Source of the DNA: Azorinus chamasolen
Lineage: Eukaryota; Mollusca; Bivalvia; Cardiida; Solecurtidae
Direction of reading: 5' to 3'
NCBI GenBank assembly: GCA_963576725.1
Contig: OY755244.1
Coordinates: forward strand, 36,468,109-36,532,108
Length of the DNA stretch: 64,000 bases
Positions 20,660 to 31,486 of the stretch are shown piece after piece. How positions within the stretch are numbered: position 1 is the first letter of the stretch; each line of letters begins with the position of its first letter. The notes under the pieces were generated by a model that worked only from the letters and a program-made list of their open reading frames with translations, did not search any database and was not told the origin of the DNA. The translations under genes were made by a program, and so were the position numbers.

Positions 20660-22729
20660 ATATGAAAAATTTTAAGTTCCACAGTTTTACTCGGATCCCT
20701 TAGAAATTTTATATGCAAGTTTCATTTGACCATATAAATCAGTGTGCAAAATAATTTTGATGAGGCTTGTCAAATTTTGATTTTATTCAAATTTAAAAAA
20801 AATGACAGTTAATGTCGTCTGCTAAAAGTCCTGTAGAGTTATTTCCCCTTACCTGCAGCTACCTTTTCCCTCAAATGGCATCTGCTTTTTTGTACAAGGC
20901 TGTCTAAACAAGGCTGAGTTGATTTTATGCACATAATTTAGTATTTAAATTTATTTTTGACAGTTTTAAATTTCATTTTTTTAAATTTTAAATTATTAAA
21001 TTTCAAGATATGCTTGATTTCTTTTGTTATAATAATGAAATTATTATTGTAGGGTTGTGAAAAAAAGTTGCAGACAAAAAGTGATGTAGCTTATAATGTG
21101 ACCAATGTGTATTATGGACCTATTTCACAAATAAGTATGGATATGGTCAGTTCAATTGCAGGAAACTGAGAGGCGCAGACCCTCAAGGTACCGGACTCGA
21201 ACCGCTCACCAAGTTACTCACCAAGTTTCTCAGTTTGCAAGGGCCATGGGGTTTGACAAGGGTCAGAACTGTTAGTAACACATTTATTTTGCAACAAGCT
21301 CTGAATAAATGAAAAGCATTTCAATTTTTGAAGATTGTAGAATAAATAGTTGAAGAAAGTTTTTTTTCTTCTTTAAGGTGTAATGGATGTTTCGACTCGG
21401 AGAGAAGGTGTCTGTCGACTGCTCCCTGGCCGTCCGATTGAGTAGTCGGGTGCGAAGAAATAGAGTATTTGGTAAAAGTTTGATTTTAACTTTTAAGAAA
21501 ATGGTTTTATTTAGTCTGTTTTCAACTCAGGGGTGGGGAGGGGGTGGGTGGGGGTGGGGGTACTTTAAAAACTGTTTATAGACCCGGTTTTGGTCTGACA
21601 TAAGACCTCAACAGACATTCTGCTGTGATTTTTTTTTGTAATTTTCTTGATTTTTTACTTTTTTTTATATAAATTTGTCTATAATTTTGAATTTAAATTG
21701 CTTCTTGATCAGTTCCAATCAACTGTGCCCTGTACCTGAAAGGTTAATTTTGCTATAATTTGGAAGTGACCTATCCTACTGTTTAGTTTTTTACTCTGAA
21801 ACAATGAGACTTTGGCTTTTCAAGCGGTTATGTCGATACTGAAGTCTGGCCCTTGTAAGCCGATGGCTTTTCTTGAAAGTCAGTAGCTTTCGGTACTCGA
21901 TGTAGCATTTTGACTGTTTTTTAAATCAGACGCAAGACATTCATTGGCTTTCGGTGACATTTTTTGACCAGTCGTACTTTGCGCCTTTTCTCAACAGACA
22001 ATCGCAGGGAATTTTTCATCTGTGGTGTATTTGGAGCCTGGACTCCAGCTAAAATTTATATGAAATGCTTTAAGACTATTCAGTTGGACCTCCAAATTGA
22101 AATTGAGGGCTGCAGAGGGACCAGTAAGACAGATTGCAAAAAATATTATTCCCTGGGGAGCCTTTAATGTGCTAATTGCCTTACATTTTTTTACCTTTGC
22201 ATCTGGAAGGACTTAGCTCTGTCTGTTGGATAAACAATACAGGAAATATGTTCTGAAGGACTTTCTGGCCAAGGACACAACATAGAAGCCTGTGTTTTGC
22301 ATTATTTACTCAAAATGAGTGTTTACTTTGAAAATAGAACCTCAAAAAATAGGAATTTTACTGAATTTTTAAATTTGAAAATTGAAATTTTAAAGTAGTT
22401 TTTAATTTTAAACATTAATTTCTGGCTTGAAAGCATGTAACAGCTATATATACAAGTAGGTCAAATTGTAATAGACACTATGTTGCTTATTTTATCAAAA
22501 TCCACAGAAAACTTTTCAAGTAATTGATGTTTGAGTAGAGCGGGTAAGGGCCACAAATTGCCACTGTCCGACATGGCCAAAGTACATTGCCCCGACCGAT
22601 ATTTGAAATGCCGGCACTTCCTCAAATTTCATTCGCGGCATGTGTCTTACACTTTTTGACAGTCGCATCGTCTTAGATTTCAAGAAAAAATACATTTTTT
22701 AAGGATCCGCTAAAATTTCGAACATTTTT
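20660..22729. other. 2.07-kb unrecognised spacer between L copies
   Basis: AT-rich, with no MITE or recognised domain. Frames of 64-67 aa at 21387 and 21964 lack any motif. It may be unique host sequence caught in a duplication, or the interior of a larger composite element whose ends are the L copies. Confidence 0.4.
21530..21560 (+). other. G-quadruplex-capable run
   Basis: ggggtggggagggggtgggt and gggggtggggg form more than four G-tracts of three or more with 1-base loops on the + strand. Confidence 0.7.
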
Positions 22730-23202
22730 AGGTGACGGCCCGGTGAGATTTTGCTTCCGGGTCGTTGTATCCTTGCAAATAGTTCTTTGAAAAAATGAAT
22801 ATGCTTGATTTGACATGTCTGTTGGTTCCTGTGAGGAGATTAGGCTGTATTTTTGGTTGAAAATGAATTATTTCTGACCTTGACAAGACATTGACAGTGT
22901 TTATTTCTTTCCATTTCAGTACTTTTTCCCCATTCGGATGGATATTAAAGAGGTAGTGCTTGGGTCGGCCATGTTGTTTTGGTAGTGTGTTTTTGGACAG
23001 TGTTTTTATTCAACAGAGGATAGCGGAAAAAGTAGACGGTGATTGTATAATCAAAGTATGCTTAAACAAAGGGGAAATGTTCATATATGAGCACAGTATG
23101 CATCATTAGACTCAAATCTTGCTGTGGTCTAGGCTGCAGAGCACGAAAGTGATCCATTTTTACATAGATTATATAGGGCGAAATCTGACTGGGCCGACAC
23201 CT
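22730..23202. mobile_element. L element copy 2 (473 bp)
   Basis: Same orientation as copy 1. The left end is AGGTGACGGCCCGGTGAGAT and the right end ctgggccgacacct. It carries an extra ggtcgttgtatcct after cttccg. Confidence 0.75.
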
Positions 23203-23255
23203 GCAGTGAATGTATGAAAGAAGCAAAAGTGTAACTTGGTAACCTATATCTAACT

Positions 23256-23540
23256 CAGAGCAACAGATAAATGTGCGTACACGTACTCCGATATACTAAA
23301 ATGGTCATTTCTCCACCAAACCCTATGTTGTGACCACTCTTTAGAGCTCCCATAGGAGTTGTCTGATCAGATCAGGGTCTTTACTGTGTTTCTTTATGAA
23401 ATTATAACAGATCTGACTCTACAGTTTGTACAAACACCAAAAAATCCTATGTACATAATTATACAAATATAAAAATTCAGCTCATAAATATTCATGATAC
23501 CATTATTTCTTACACGAATATACAACAGGAAAAGGGTTAA
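23256..23540. repeat. D-left / A-right chimera
   Basis: The D left half (cagagcaacagataaatgtg ... gttgtgaccactctttaga) switches at gctcccataggag to an A/A2 right half ending gaaaagggTTAA. This is a second D-A join after the one at 10515. Confidence 0.65.
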
Positions 23541-23677
23541 CGGTTCTATGGCATTGCAAATAAATAATAATGCAAAAACAAGCCCATGTAATTACCGGCC
23601 AAAATCAAAGACGACAGACAAAGCGAGAGTAATTTCCCAGTTATGACTGGGAGGCTGCATTATGAACATTAGCCAAT

Positions 23678-23907
23678 TTACCCCATTCCCTCATAGGCTA
23701 TTTTTAGAACCAATTTTTTGAATAAATCTAGCAAAAAGGAGCATTTAATAGCCAAAAGGTAAATTTTAGAATTGTGTAGTTCTGAAACCATTGTGATAAA
23801 TAGAGCATTTGCTCCTATGGAGCAAATGCTCTATTCATCACAATGGTTTCAAAGTGTGACTATTACAGAGGCGTAAAAAGGTGTATTTATGGAGGAAAGT
23901 GAGTTAA
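23678..23907. mobile_element. B MITE
   Basis: TTACCCCATTCCCTCATAGG (one target base changed) to tggaggaaagtgagTTAA. The core hairpin is intact. Confidence 0.8.
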
Positions 23908-24085
23908 ATGCTGAATTTTCAAAGTGGAATGGTCCATCATTGTTTAAAAACTGTCCATTAGTACAAAAGCGTATATAATATCGGAGGAAATTTTGTACGA
24001 CAAATTTAAATAGCACAGACCATGATGACCAACAGGCTCCTCTAGGACTGGCTCTGGGTTTGGCCTGCATTGCTTTGCCAATGCC
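23908..24085. repeat. H MITE, decayed
   Basis: tcaaagtggaatggtccatc, cagaccatgatgaccaacag and ctcctctaggactggctctg. It ends at a 21-bp tandem duplication of gtacagaagaacatgtctta (24085-24127). Confidence 0.5.
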
Positions 24086-24167
24086 AGTACAGAAGAACAT
24101 GTCTTAAGTACAGAAGAACATGTCTTAAGCCGCCATTCAATTACTGAACATCATCTAAAAATGCAGG

Positions 24168-24333
24168 TACCGTAATTGTTTAATGCAGGGCAAAAGTAAA
24201 ACAGAAAGCTCCTATTCTGAAGAGCTTTTTTCATTAATTTTGACCTGTATCAAGCTACCACCTGCTTTACAGACCCATAATTAGACCTCTTTTTGATGAC
24301 CGTTAAGACAGGTTTTACTGTACAGTTATTTCC
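24168..24333. repeat. E MITE, decayed
   Basis: ttaatgcagggcaaaagtaa, agaaagctcctattctgaag and the right end gaccgttaagacaggtttta(ctgta). Confidence 0.55.
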
Positions 24334-24352
24334 TACATTCAGTTTAAAGGTA

Positions 24353-24547
24353 CAGAGTTCTAAATAAGATCCGTAAAATAAAATATCTTCAAGAATAATT
24401 CCTTTATATCTCCACCAAACCCTATGTTGTGACCACTCTTTAGAATTGTCTCAAAGAGACAATTCTAAAGAGTGGTCAAAACATAGGGTTTGGTGGAGAA
24501 ATGTCGATTTTAGTATTTGAGTATTGTACTTTTATCTATAGCTCTAG
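24353..24547. mobile_element. D MITE, full length (195 bp)
   Basis: It starts cagagttctaaataagatcc and ends ttttatctatagctctag. The core palindrome is gtgaccactctttagaattg / caattctaaagagtggtcaa. The length equals the copies at 32567 and 58377. Confidence 0.75.
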
Positions 24548-24735
24548 GGTAAAGGCTCATTAATTTTGCTGCAATCTTTCTCAATTTTATTGTCATAGCA
24601 CCTCAGTAGGGTCTGAAATTAAATACACCTACTTTCTGGTAGATGATACATAAACGCTATAAATATTTAATGATGAGAAAACCACCCATAATGGTATAAT
24701 CAATTAATGAGCATTTCCTATAGATGACTTTACCC

Positions 24736-24967
24736 TTAACTGCATTGAGATTCCTTTTGACACCTTTGCAAACAGAGTAGACCCATATCAGACGGCTCCT
24801 ATAGAAGCCGTCTGATCAGGGTCTGCTGTGTTTGCTATAAATGGAAATATGTAGAACTAATTTCAATTTCTGCCATGTTTTTAAAGCCATTATAACAAAT
24901 CATTCATAACAAAACATTCACAAAAGTCATCATTTCTGACATGAATAGTAATAGAATAATAGGTTAA
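24736..24967. mobile_element. A MITE
   Basis: TTAACTGCATTGAGATTCCT / gaataataggTTAA. The core is gacggctcctatagaagccg. The ends are decayed. Confidence 0.65.
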
Positions 24968-25184
24968 CAATTAAACATCATAACAAAAAATACATGTCCA
25001 AGTAACATGAAATATACAGAACAGTACCTACTTCCAGCACTTCATGTATTCCAATATCTCTCATTATGCACAAATACTATCAGCGGACTGACTTAATCCA
25101 TTTACGGTCGTAATTGGCCAAGTGTTAATCTTTCGGCTACTATATTCACCTCCGACCAGGCATCTTGCCTAGCGAATTATTGAT

Positions 25185-25410
25185 TATTGCTGTTCCTATC
25201 ACTGTTCATACTGGATTCACCAAGTGGAATTGTCCATCATTGATTAAAGGTACAGTCCATTCAGAATGGAAGGATTAATTTCACTGGAGGGGTTTTAATG
25301 ACAAACTGTGCAGAATTTGATCAGAGGGCTCAAGAGCTCTCAAGAGCTCTCCGATCTTGGTCTACACAGTTTGCAAATACCAGTGAACTAATTTAACATA
25401 TTCAAAGTGT
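25185..25410. repeat. H MITE
   Basis: caagtggaattgtccatcat, tacagtccattcagaatgga, gatcagagggctcaagagct (tip duplicated) and tcttggtctacacagtttgc. Confidence 0.6.
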
Positions 25411-25624
25411 AACAGAGGTTTTTTGTCACAAGCTCAGAGAAAAAAACCATAGAGTTTGTTAATTTACGTCTTAATTCTTTGAACACTGACAAGGAATGAG
25501 TACTGGCATTTGCAAACATTGTAAACCAAAATACGAGGGAACCTAAGCTTGGAAATCCCTGTCAGGTTGTGTTCAGGGTCAGCAATATCTGCCATTCAAT
25601 TTAGCAAATATGTACATTTCATAC

Positions 25625-25898
25625 TACAGTAAAACCTCTCTATAACGGCCACTAAATTGGGTTAATTAGTTGGTATTTATGACAGGTGGCTGTTTAAAGC
25701 AAGGTAAAAGTAAAACAGAAAGCTCCTGTAGGAGCGTTCTGTTTTACTTTCACATTGTTTTAGCAGCCACAGTGCCTTTAACACAAAATACCTGATGTAA
25801 TTTAGTGGCCGTTATAGAAAGGTTTTACTGTTATTTAGTGGCCGTTATAGAGAGGTTTTACTGTTATTTAGTGGCCGTTATAGAGAGGTTTTACTGTA
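25625..25898. mobile_element. E MITE with triplicated right end
   Basis: TACAGTAAAACCTCTCTATA at the left. The palindrome aagtaaaacagaaagctcct / aggagcgttctgttttactt is in the middle. The terminal 33 bp (tttagtggccgttatagaga...) occur three times in tandem from 25801. Confidence 0.8.
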
Positions 25899-25955
25899 AT
25901 TGGGTTCCATAGTTGAACCTTTACCTGATCAAATTAATCGATAGTAACGTCTTTG

Positions 25956-26184
25956 TTAACCCTTTCCTCCATAAATACGCCTTTTTACACCTCTGTAAAA
26001 GTCACTTTCTGAAACCATTGTGATAAATAGAGCATTTGCTCCTGAGGAGCAAATGCTATATTTATCACAATGGTTTCAAAACTACAAAATTCTAAAATTT
26101 TCCTTTTCTCTAGTTAATGCTCCTTTTTGGTAGATTTATTCAAAGAGGTTGGATCTAAAAATAGCCTATGAGAGGATGAGTTAA
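25956..26184. mobile_element. B MITE, full length
   Basis: TTAACCCTTTCCTCCATAAA / atgagaggatgagTTAA. The core is gagcatttgctcctgaggag. Confidence 0.8.
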
Positions 26185-26372
26185 CTGAGTAGACCTAGAT
26201 AAGATAGTCATGCAGAAGCCATCTAATGAGGGGCTGCTGTACGTGATCGGGTATGAAACAATACAAACCGATTCAACAGTTTTTGCTATAGCGAAAATAT
26301 CCTGTGTTCAAACGACATTATAAAAATTCAGCTTATTAATATTTATGATGTCCTTATTTCTTACATTAATTA
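26185..26372. repeat. A/A2 MITE, decayed right part
   Basis: ctgagtagacctagataaga, gaagccatctaatgaggggc and a tail aatatttatgatgtccttat. Confidence 0.5.
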
Positions 26373-26845
26373 ACCCTTTACTCCATGACAATTGTAAGAA
26401 ATAATGGCATCATGAATATCAACTCTTCGCTTGCTATTCACGTCAATATACCTACCTGTAAATAGTGAAGACCCACTGATGAGACAGCTCCTGTAGGAGC
26501 TGTCTCATCAGGGTATGCACTATTTACAAGTTGATTGTGCAACCAGTGCACTCCACAGCAGTGGTTGCACAGCGAAATACTTGTACACAGTGAAGATATA
26601 TGTAATTATACAACAGGGCATGGGTACAGAAGGAGAAAGTATTTTAAAATTCAGCAAGAGAAGGGTTAATTAGATTAACTGTTATAACAGCAGATGGACA
26701 GAGGACTAATGACAGAAGCTGTAGAATATATCATAAGCAAACAGAGCAGACCCTGATCAGATGGCTCCTACAGAAGCCATCTGATCTGGGTCTACTCCAT
26801 TTGTAAAGGCAGAGAAAAGCATACATGTATGGAGTAAAGAGTTAA
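26370..26845. mobile_element. A2 MITE interrupted by P
   Basis: TTAACCCTTTACTCCATGAC at the left and gtatggagtaaagagTTAA at the right. The internal motif gaatat(TCAA...TTAA)ttagat is split by P at the TTAA also used in the A2 copies at 1185 and 57946. Confidence 0.75.
26419..26669. mobile_element. P MITE nested in A2
   Basis: Inverted orientation relative to 3605. The left end is ctcttcgcttgctattcacg (first TTAA mutated to TCAA) and the right end agcaagagaagggTTAA. The off-centre hairpin gagacagctcctgtaggagc is intact. Confidence 0.8.
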
Positions 26846-27075
26846 CCCCTCTCATTCATACAAATACCTTTGCAAACAGAGTAGACCCAGATCAGACAGT
26901 TCCTGTATGAGCTGTCTCATCAGGGTCTGCTCTGTTTGCTTATGAAATTATTATAGATCTGACTACAGCTTCTACCAATACCTAAACATCCTGTTTACAA
27001 TGCCCTTGAAAATTTTGCATTATAAAATATAAGTAAATGAATATTCACATGACTTGATAAATTCATGCATATTAT
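26842..27075. mobile_element. A MITE, right end lost
   Basis: TTAACCCCTCTCATTCATAC; core cagacagttcctgtatgagc. It fades at aatgaatattcacatgactt before the tandem element. Confidence 0.6.
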
Positions 27076-27439
27076 GGCAATTAGGGAAAAATTTAAATAA
27101 ACAAGAGAGTCGTCACGGGTGACAAATGCCCCCAAAGTGTTTGACACCGAAATGCATTTTGGCGGAAAAACAATACAATGTAATGCAGGTGTAACATGAA
27201 ATTTTGATCCTGTTAAAAATGACACAGGAGTCAGTTCTTAACATTAGAAACAGAACCTTTGACGATTATGATAGCTAAGAAAAGAGCCAAGGGTCAAAAC
27301 TTAGTTAAAAAGGACCCTAAGTCATTCTCAACGTTAAAAAGGACCCTGGGTTGATTGTCAACGTTTAAGGTATAGGAGATATGCTCTGGACAAGCTTTTT
27401 GTATCTGGTAAGGTATAGGAGATATGCTCCGGACTGTAA

Positions 27440-29335
27440 AATTGAGGTCAAAGGTCAAGGTCAAGGTCAGTGATCTGAAAATGGTACACGACTCTCCGCC
27501 ATCCCAAGATGAACTCACAAACCAAATTTGGAATCCGTAGCTGGTAAGGTATAGGAGAAATGCTCCGGACAAGCTTTGTGTAAAATCTAGGTCAAAGGTC
27601 AAGGTCACAGTGACCTGAAAATGGTACGCGACACACCGCCATCCCAAGATAAACTCACACACCAAATTTGGAATCCGTAGCTGGTAAGGTATAGGAGATA
27701 TTCTCTGGACAACCTTTTTTATAAAATCGAGGTCGAAGGTCAAGGTCAAGGTCACAGTGACCTGAAAATGGTACGCGACATTCCTCCATCCCAAGATGAA
27801 CTCACACACCAAATTTGGAATCCGTAGCTGGTAAAGTATAGGAGATATACTCCGGACAAGCTTTTTGCAGCTGGTAAGGTATAAGCTTTGTGTAAAATCT
27901 AGGTCAAAGGTCAAGGTCACAGTGACCTGAAAATGGTACGCGACACACCGCCATCCCAAGATAAACTCACACACCAAATTTGGAATCCGTAGCTGGTAAG
28001 GTATAGGAGATATTCTCTGGACAACCTTTTCTATAAAATCGAGGTCGAAGGTCAAGGTCAAGGTCACAGTGACCTGAAAATGGTACGCGACATTCCTCCA
28101 TCCCAAGATGAACTCACACACCAAATTTGGAATCCGTAGCTGGTAAAGTATAGGAGATATACTCCGGACAAGCTTTTTGCAGCTGGTAAGGTATAAGCTT
28201 TTTGTAAAATCGAGGTCAAAAGGTCAGGGTCACAGTGACCTGAAAATGATACGCGACACTCCGTCATCCCAAGATGAACTCACATACCAAATTTTGGATC
28301 CGTAGCTGGTAAGGTATAGGAGATATGCTCCGGACAAGCTTTTTGTAAAATCGCGGTCAAAGGTCAAGGTCAAGGTCACAGTGACCTGAAAATGGTACGC
28401 GACACTCCGCCAACTCAAGGTGATCTCACACACCAAATTTGGAATCCGTATCTGGTAAGGTATAGAAGATATGCTCTGGACAAGCTTTTTGTAAAATCGG
28501 TCAAGGTCAAGGTCACAGTGATCTGAAAATGGTACGCGACACTCCTCCATCCCAATATGAACACACACACCAAATTTGGAATCCTTAGCTGGTAAGGTAT
28601 AGTTGATATACTCCGGACAAGCTTTTTGTAGCTGGTAAGGTATAAGCTTTTTTTAAAATCGAGGTCAAAGGTCAAGGTCAAGGTCACAGTGACCTGGAAA
28701 TGGTACAGGACACTCCGCCATCCCAAGATGAACTAACACACCAAATTTGGAATCTGTAGCTGGTAAGGAATAGGAGATATACTCCGGACAAGCTTTTTGT
28801 AGCTGGTAAGGTATAAGCTTTTTTTAAAATCGAGGTCAAAGGTCAAGGTCAAGGTCACAGTGACCTTGAAATGGTACGCGACACTCCGCCATCCCAAGAT
28901 GAACTAACACACCAAATTTGGAATCTGTAGCTGGTAAGGTAAAGGAGATATATGCTCCGGACAAGCTTTTTGTAAAATCGGTCAAAGGTCATGGTCAAGG
29001 TCACAGTGATCTGAAAATGGTACGCGACACTCCTCCATCCCAAGATGAACTCACACACCAAATTTGGAATCCTTAGCTGGTAAGGTATAGGAGATATACT
29101 CCGGACAAGCTTTTTGTAGCTGGTAAGATATAAGCTTTTTTTAAAATCGAGGTCAAAGGTCAAGGTCACAGTGACCTGGAAATGGTACGCGACACTCCGC
29201 CATCCCAAGATGAACTCACACACCAAATTTGGAATCTGTAGCTGGTAAGGTAAAGGAGATATGCTCCGGACAAGCTTTTTGTAAAATCAAGGTCAAAGGT
29301 CAAGGTCAAGGTCACAGTGACATGAAAATGGTACG
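27440..29335. promoter_or_regulatory. Array of nuclear-receptor-type half-sites
   Basis: The perfect inverted repeat AGGTCACAGTGACCT (two AGGTCA half-sites, 3-base spacer) starts at 27602, 27749, 27914, 28061, 28373, 28681, 28852 and 29163. Near-matches are at 28227, 28510, 28998 and 29310. Upstream in most units lies AGGTCAAAGGTCA, a direct repeat with 1-base spacing, plus TCAAGGTCA extended half-sites. These match consensus estrogen-receptor-type and RXR/HNF4/COUP-type elements. Binding in vivo is unknown. Confidence 0.7.
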
Positions 29336-29423
29336 CGACAGTCCCCCATCCCAAGATGAACTCACACACCAAATTTGGTATCCGTAGCTGATGTGACAAA
29401 GGAAATATACTCCGGACAAAAGG

Positions 29424-29469
29424 TACACACACCCACCCACACACACACACACACATCCACCCACCCACC

Positions 29470-29500
<31 letters not shown>

Positions 29501-29510
29501 CCACGCACGT
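29424..29510. repeat. (CA)n / (CCCA)n microsatellite
   Basis: Alternating cacacaca and cccacccaccca runs sit inside the right end of the tandem element. Confidence 0.9.
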
Positions 29511-29555
29511 CGCGATCACTATATGCCGCCAAAGCCTAGCTTTGGGGGCATAAAA

Positions 29556-29862
29556 ATATTTGTCCTTGCCCCACACAATAAAGGAACCTACTTTCTAAGT
29601 TCCTTTAAGGAACAATTAAGTTCTTCACTCAGATTCGCTAATTACGGATCAAACTGTCCTGAAAATTCCTGTGGAGAAAAACAGCTCGATCAAGACTCTA
29701 GTATAATACTTGTGAAAATAGATTTTCCGTGGGCTGCCATTATGCCTCAATACGGGGTGTTATTTCCTGTGTGAAGGTATAAATTAATGTAATTATTTCT
29801 CCTGATTTTTATAAGTTTGACATATTTCTTTTATAAGAGTGCAACTACATGCATCTTTTTGT
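29556..29862. other. No recognisable feature
   Basis: An 83-codon + frame at 29523-29774 starts inside the repeat terminus and shows no domain. It is not called as a gene. Confidence 0.35.
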
Positions 29863-30015
29863 TTAACCCTTTCCCTGTTTTATGTTAATTTCAAAATTTA
29901 ATACCTACTGAATACTCATGGCTAAATTGTTATAAAGAAATATGGAAGCCGTCTGATCTGGGTCTACTCTGTTTGCAAATGCGTGAAAACATGTTTCTAT
30001 GAGGGAAAGGGTTAA
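29863..30015. mobile_element. A MITE with half-core deletion (153 bp)
   Basis: TTAACCCTTTCCCTGTTTTA / atgagggaaagggTTAA. Sequence jumps from agaaatatggaa to gccgtctgatctgggtct, removing one arm of the hairpin. Confidence 0.75.
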
Positions 30016-30375
30016 CCTTTACTCCATGAATACACTCTTCTACGCCTGTGCAAACAAAGCAGACCCTGATCAGATGGTTTCTGTAGGAGCTGTCAAATCT
30101 GGGTCAGCTCAGTTTGCTTATGGATTTATGTAGATCTGATTTTAGTCACTGCCTTGTTTTTAAAGCCACTATAGCAGCTGTCTGATCAGGGTTTGCTATG
30201 TTTGCAAGTGGAATTTGATAGTTCTGTTTCTTTACTTTCTAAAATGGCTCCGATGTTCTATTTTTCATATTTCATTATAAATATTTTGTCCATGAATATT
30301 CAGTAAGCTCTGTTTGCTTATGTAATTTTACAGCTTCTGCCATGGGGACATATTCCTGTGTTCATTATATTACTA
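30012..30375. repeat. Three A/A2 right halves in series
   Basis: After TTAACCTTTACTCCATGAAT and one complete hairpin, right halves restart at about 30176 (agctgtctgatcagggtttg) and 30308 (ctctgtttgcttatgtaatt). Confidence 0.6.
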
Positions 30376-30394
30376 AATAAAAGAAAATGTGTCC

Positions 30395-30605
30395 ATAGTA
30401 CAAGGAAGTTGTCGACAACGTTCACCTGATTTGGTGCTTGTCTAATGCATACACTTCTCCTCAAAGAGATCTACCAACCTATAAAGTTTCATGTTGATAC
30501 CTCTTATACTTTTTGATTAATCTGCTACATTAAAGTTTTTGCACGCCGGCAACACCTCCAACTACGACGATTGTGACCCAGTGATCACAATAGCTTGACT
30601 TTTTT
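30395..30605. repeat. R dispersed repeat
   Basis: ctgatttggtgcttgtctaa, cttctcctcaaagagatcta, agtttcatgttgatacctct and gatcacaatagcttgacttt. The same order is found at 54449-54671. Confidence 0.7.
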
Positions 30606-30692
30606 TTGTTTGCTTATGAAATTTTACAGTGAATATTCAGGGATATATCCTCTAGGAACCTTCTCATCTGGGTCTACTCTATTTGCATTAGT

Positions 30693-30921
30693 GACTTGTA
30701 TCCCACACTGTTTTCACGCAGTTGCAAACAGAGTAGACCCAGATCAGATGGCTCCTAGAGGAGCCATCTGATCAGGGTCTGCTCTGTTTGCTAATAGAAT
30801 TTGATAGATCTGTTTCTTTACTTTATTAAATGTCTACAATGCTCCACCTTCCAGATTTCTTTATAAATATTTTGTTAATGAATATTCAGTAGGTATTGAA
30901 ATGTGGCCTAAATAGGGTTAA
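30693..30921. mobile_element. A MITE
   Basis: The left end is decayed (cccacactgttttcacgcag). The hairpin gatggctcctagaggagcca is intact, and the right end closes at aatagggTTAA. Confidence 0.7.
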
Positions 30922-31462
30922 CTCGGTGGACAAAATATTAGTTTTCTTGTACTTTGTAAATTAGAACAAAACATTATTTGCAGATGATGTCATTATTTCT
31001 ACAGATGATGTCATTATTTCTACAAATGATGTCATTATTTCTTGCATGAATATTGAACTAATTCGTAATTCCACTTGAATATCCACTGGGCTTTGCGAGG
31101 GTTAATCATTTTGTGACTATATATATATATATATCCCAGAACTGGAATCTCGGCCAGTAAATTATTGATTATAACTCTTCATACTAGAAATCAACCTTTA
31201 ACCTGCAATAAATTGCAAACAGATGAGATAATTTTGCATCTCATCAAGATTGAAGCTATTTGACACTCAGTTGTAAGCCGTCAACATCGTTCACGATTCA
31301 AGTTTTAGCGGAGATTATTTTTTTCTCAGTGGAATAAAGCATTGGTAACACTTGTCTACGTGGAAAGGTTTTCATAAAAATACGTTGTCAGTAAATCTTT
31401 CTACAGTAATGGACAGCAACAAATCAGGAAGAAAAAAACGGATACAACAAATTAGGTCACAC
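30922..31462. other. Short direct repeats, (AT)n and unrecognised DNA
   Basis: gatgatgtcattatttctac is repeated three times at 30982-31042, the last copy slightly changed. An (at)n run lies at 31117-31133. A decayed G-like hairpin (gatgagataattttgcatct) is near 31210. The rest is featureless. Confidence 0.5.
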
Positions 31463-31486
31463 TGCATAGAATCCTCATAGGCTATT

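Larger units (their letters stand above)
27094..29552. repeat. Tandem array I, about 13 units of 140-170 bp
   Basis: Units repeat caccaaatttggaatccgta, gctggtaaggtataggagat, ctccggacaagctttttgta, a GGTCA-rich block, and acgcgacactccgccatccc. The array is framed by caagagagtcgtcacgggtg(acaaatgccccc) and by gcctagctttgggggcataa, which suggests one mobile unit with an internally amplified array. On the minus strand several frames (up to 276 codons at 27294-28124) stay open because unit lengths keep frame. They are repetitive and lack domains, so no gene is called. Confidence 0.85.

Noticed and set aside
27294..28124. 276-codon reverse frame and sister frames to 29576
   Set aside because: They are translations of tandem repeat I: the unit keeps the frame open and the same phrase recurs, with no domain or independent start context.
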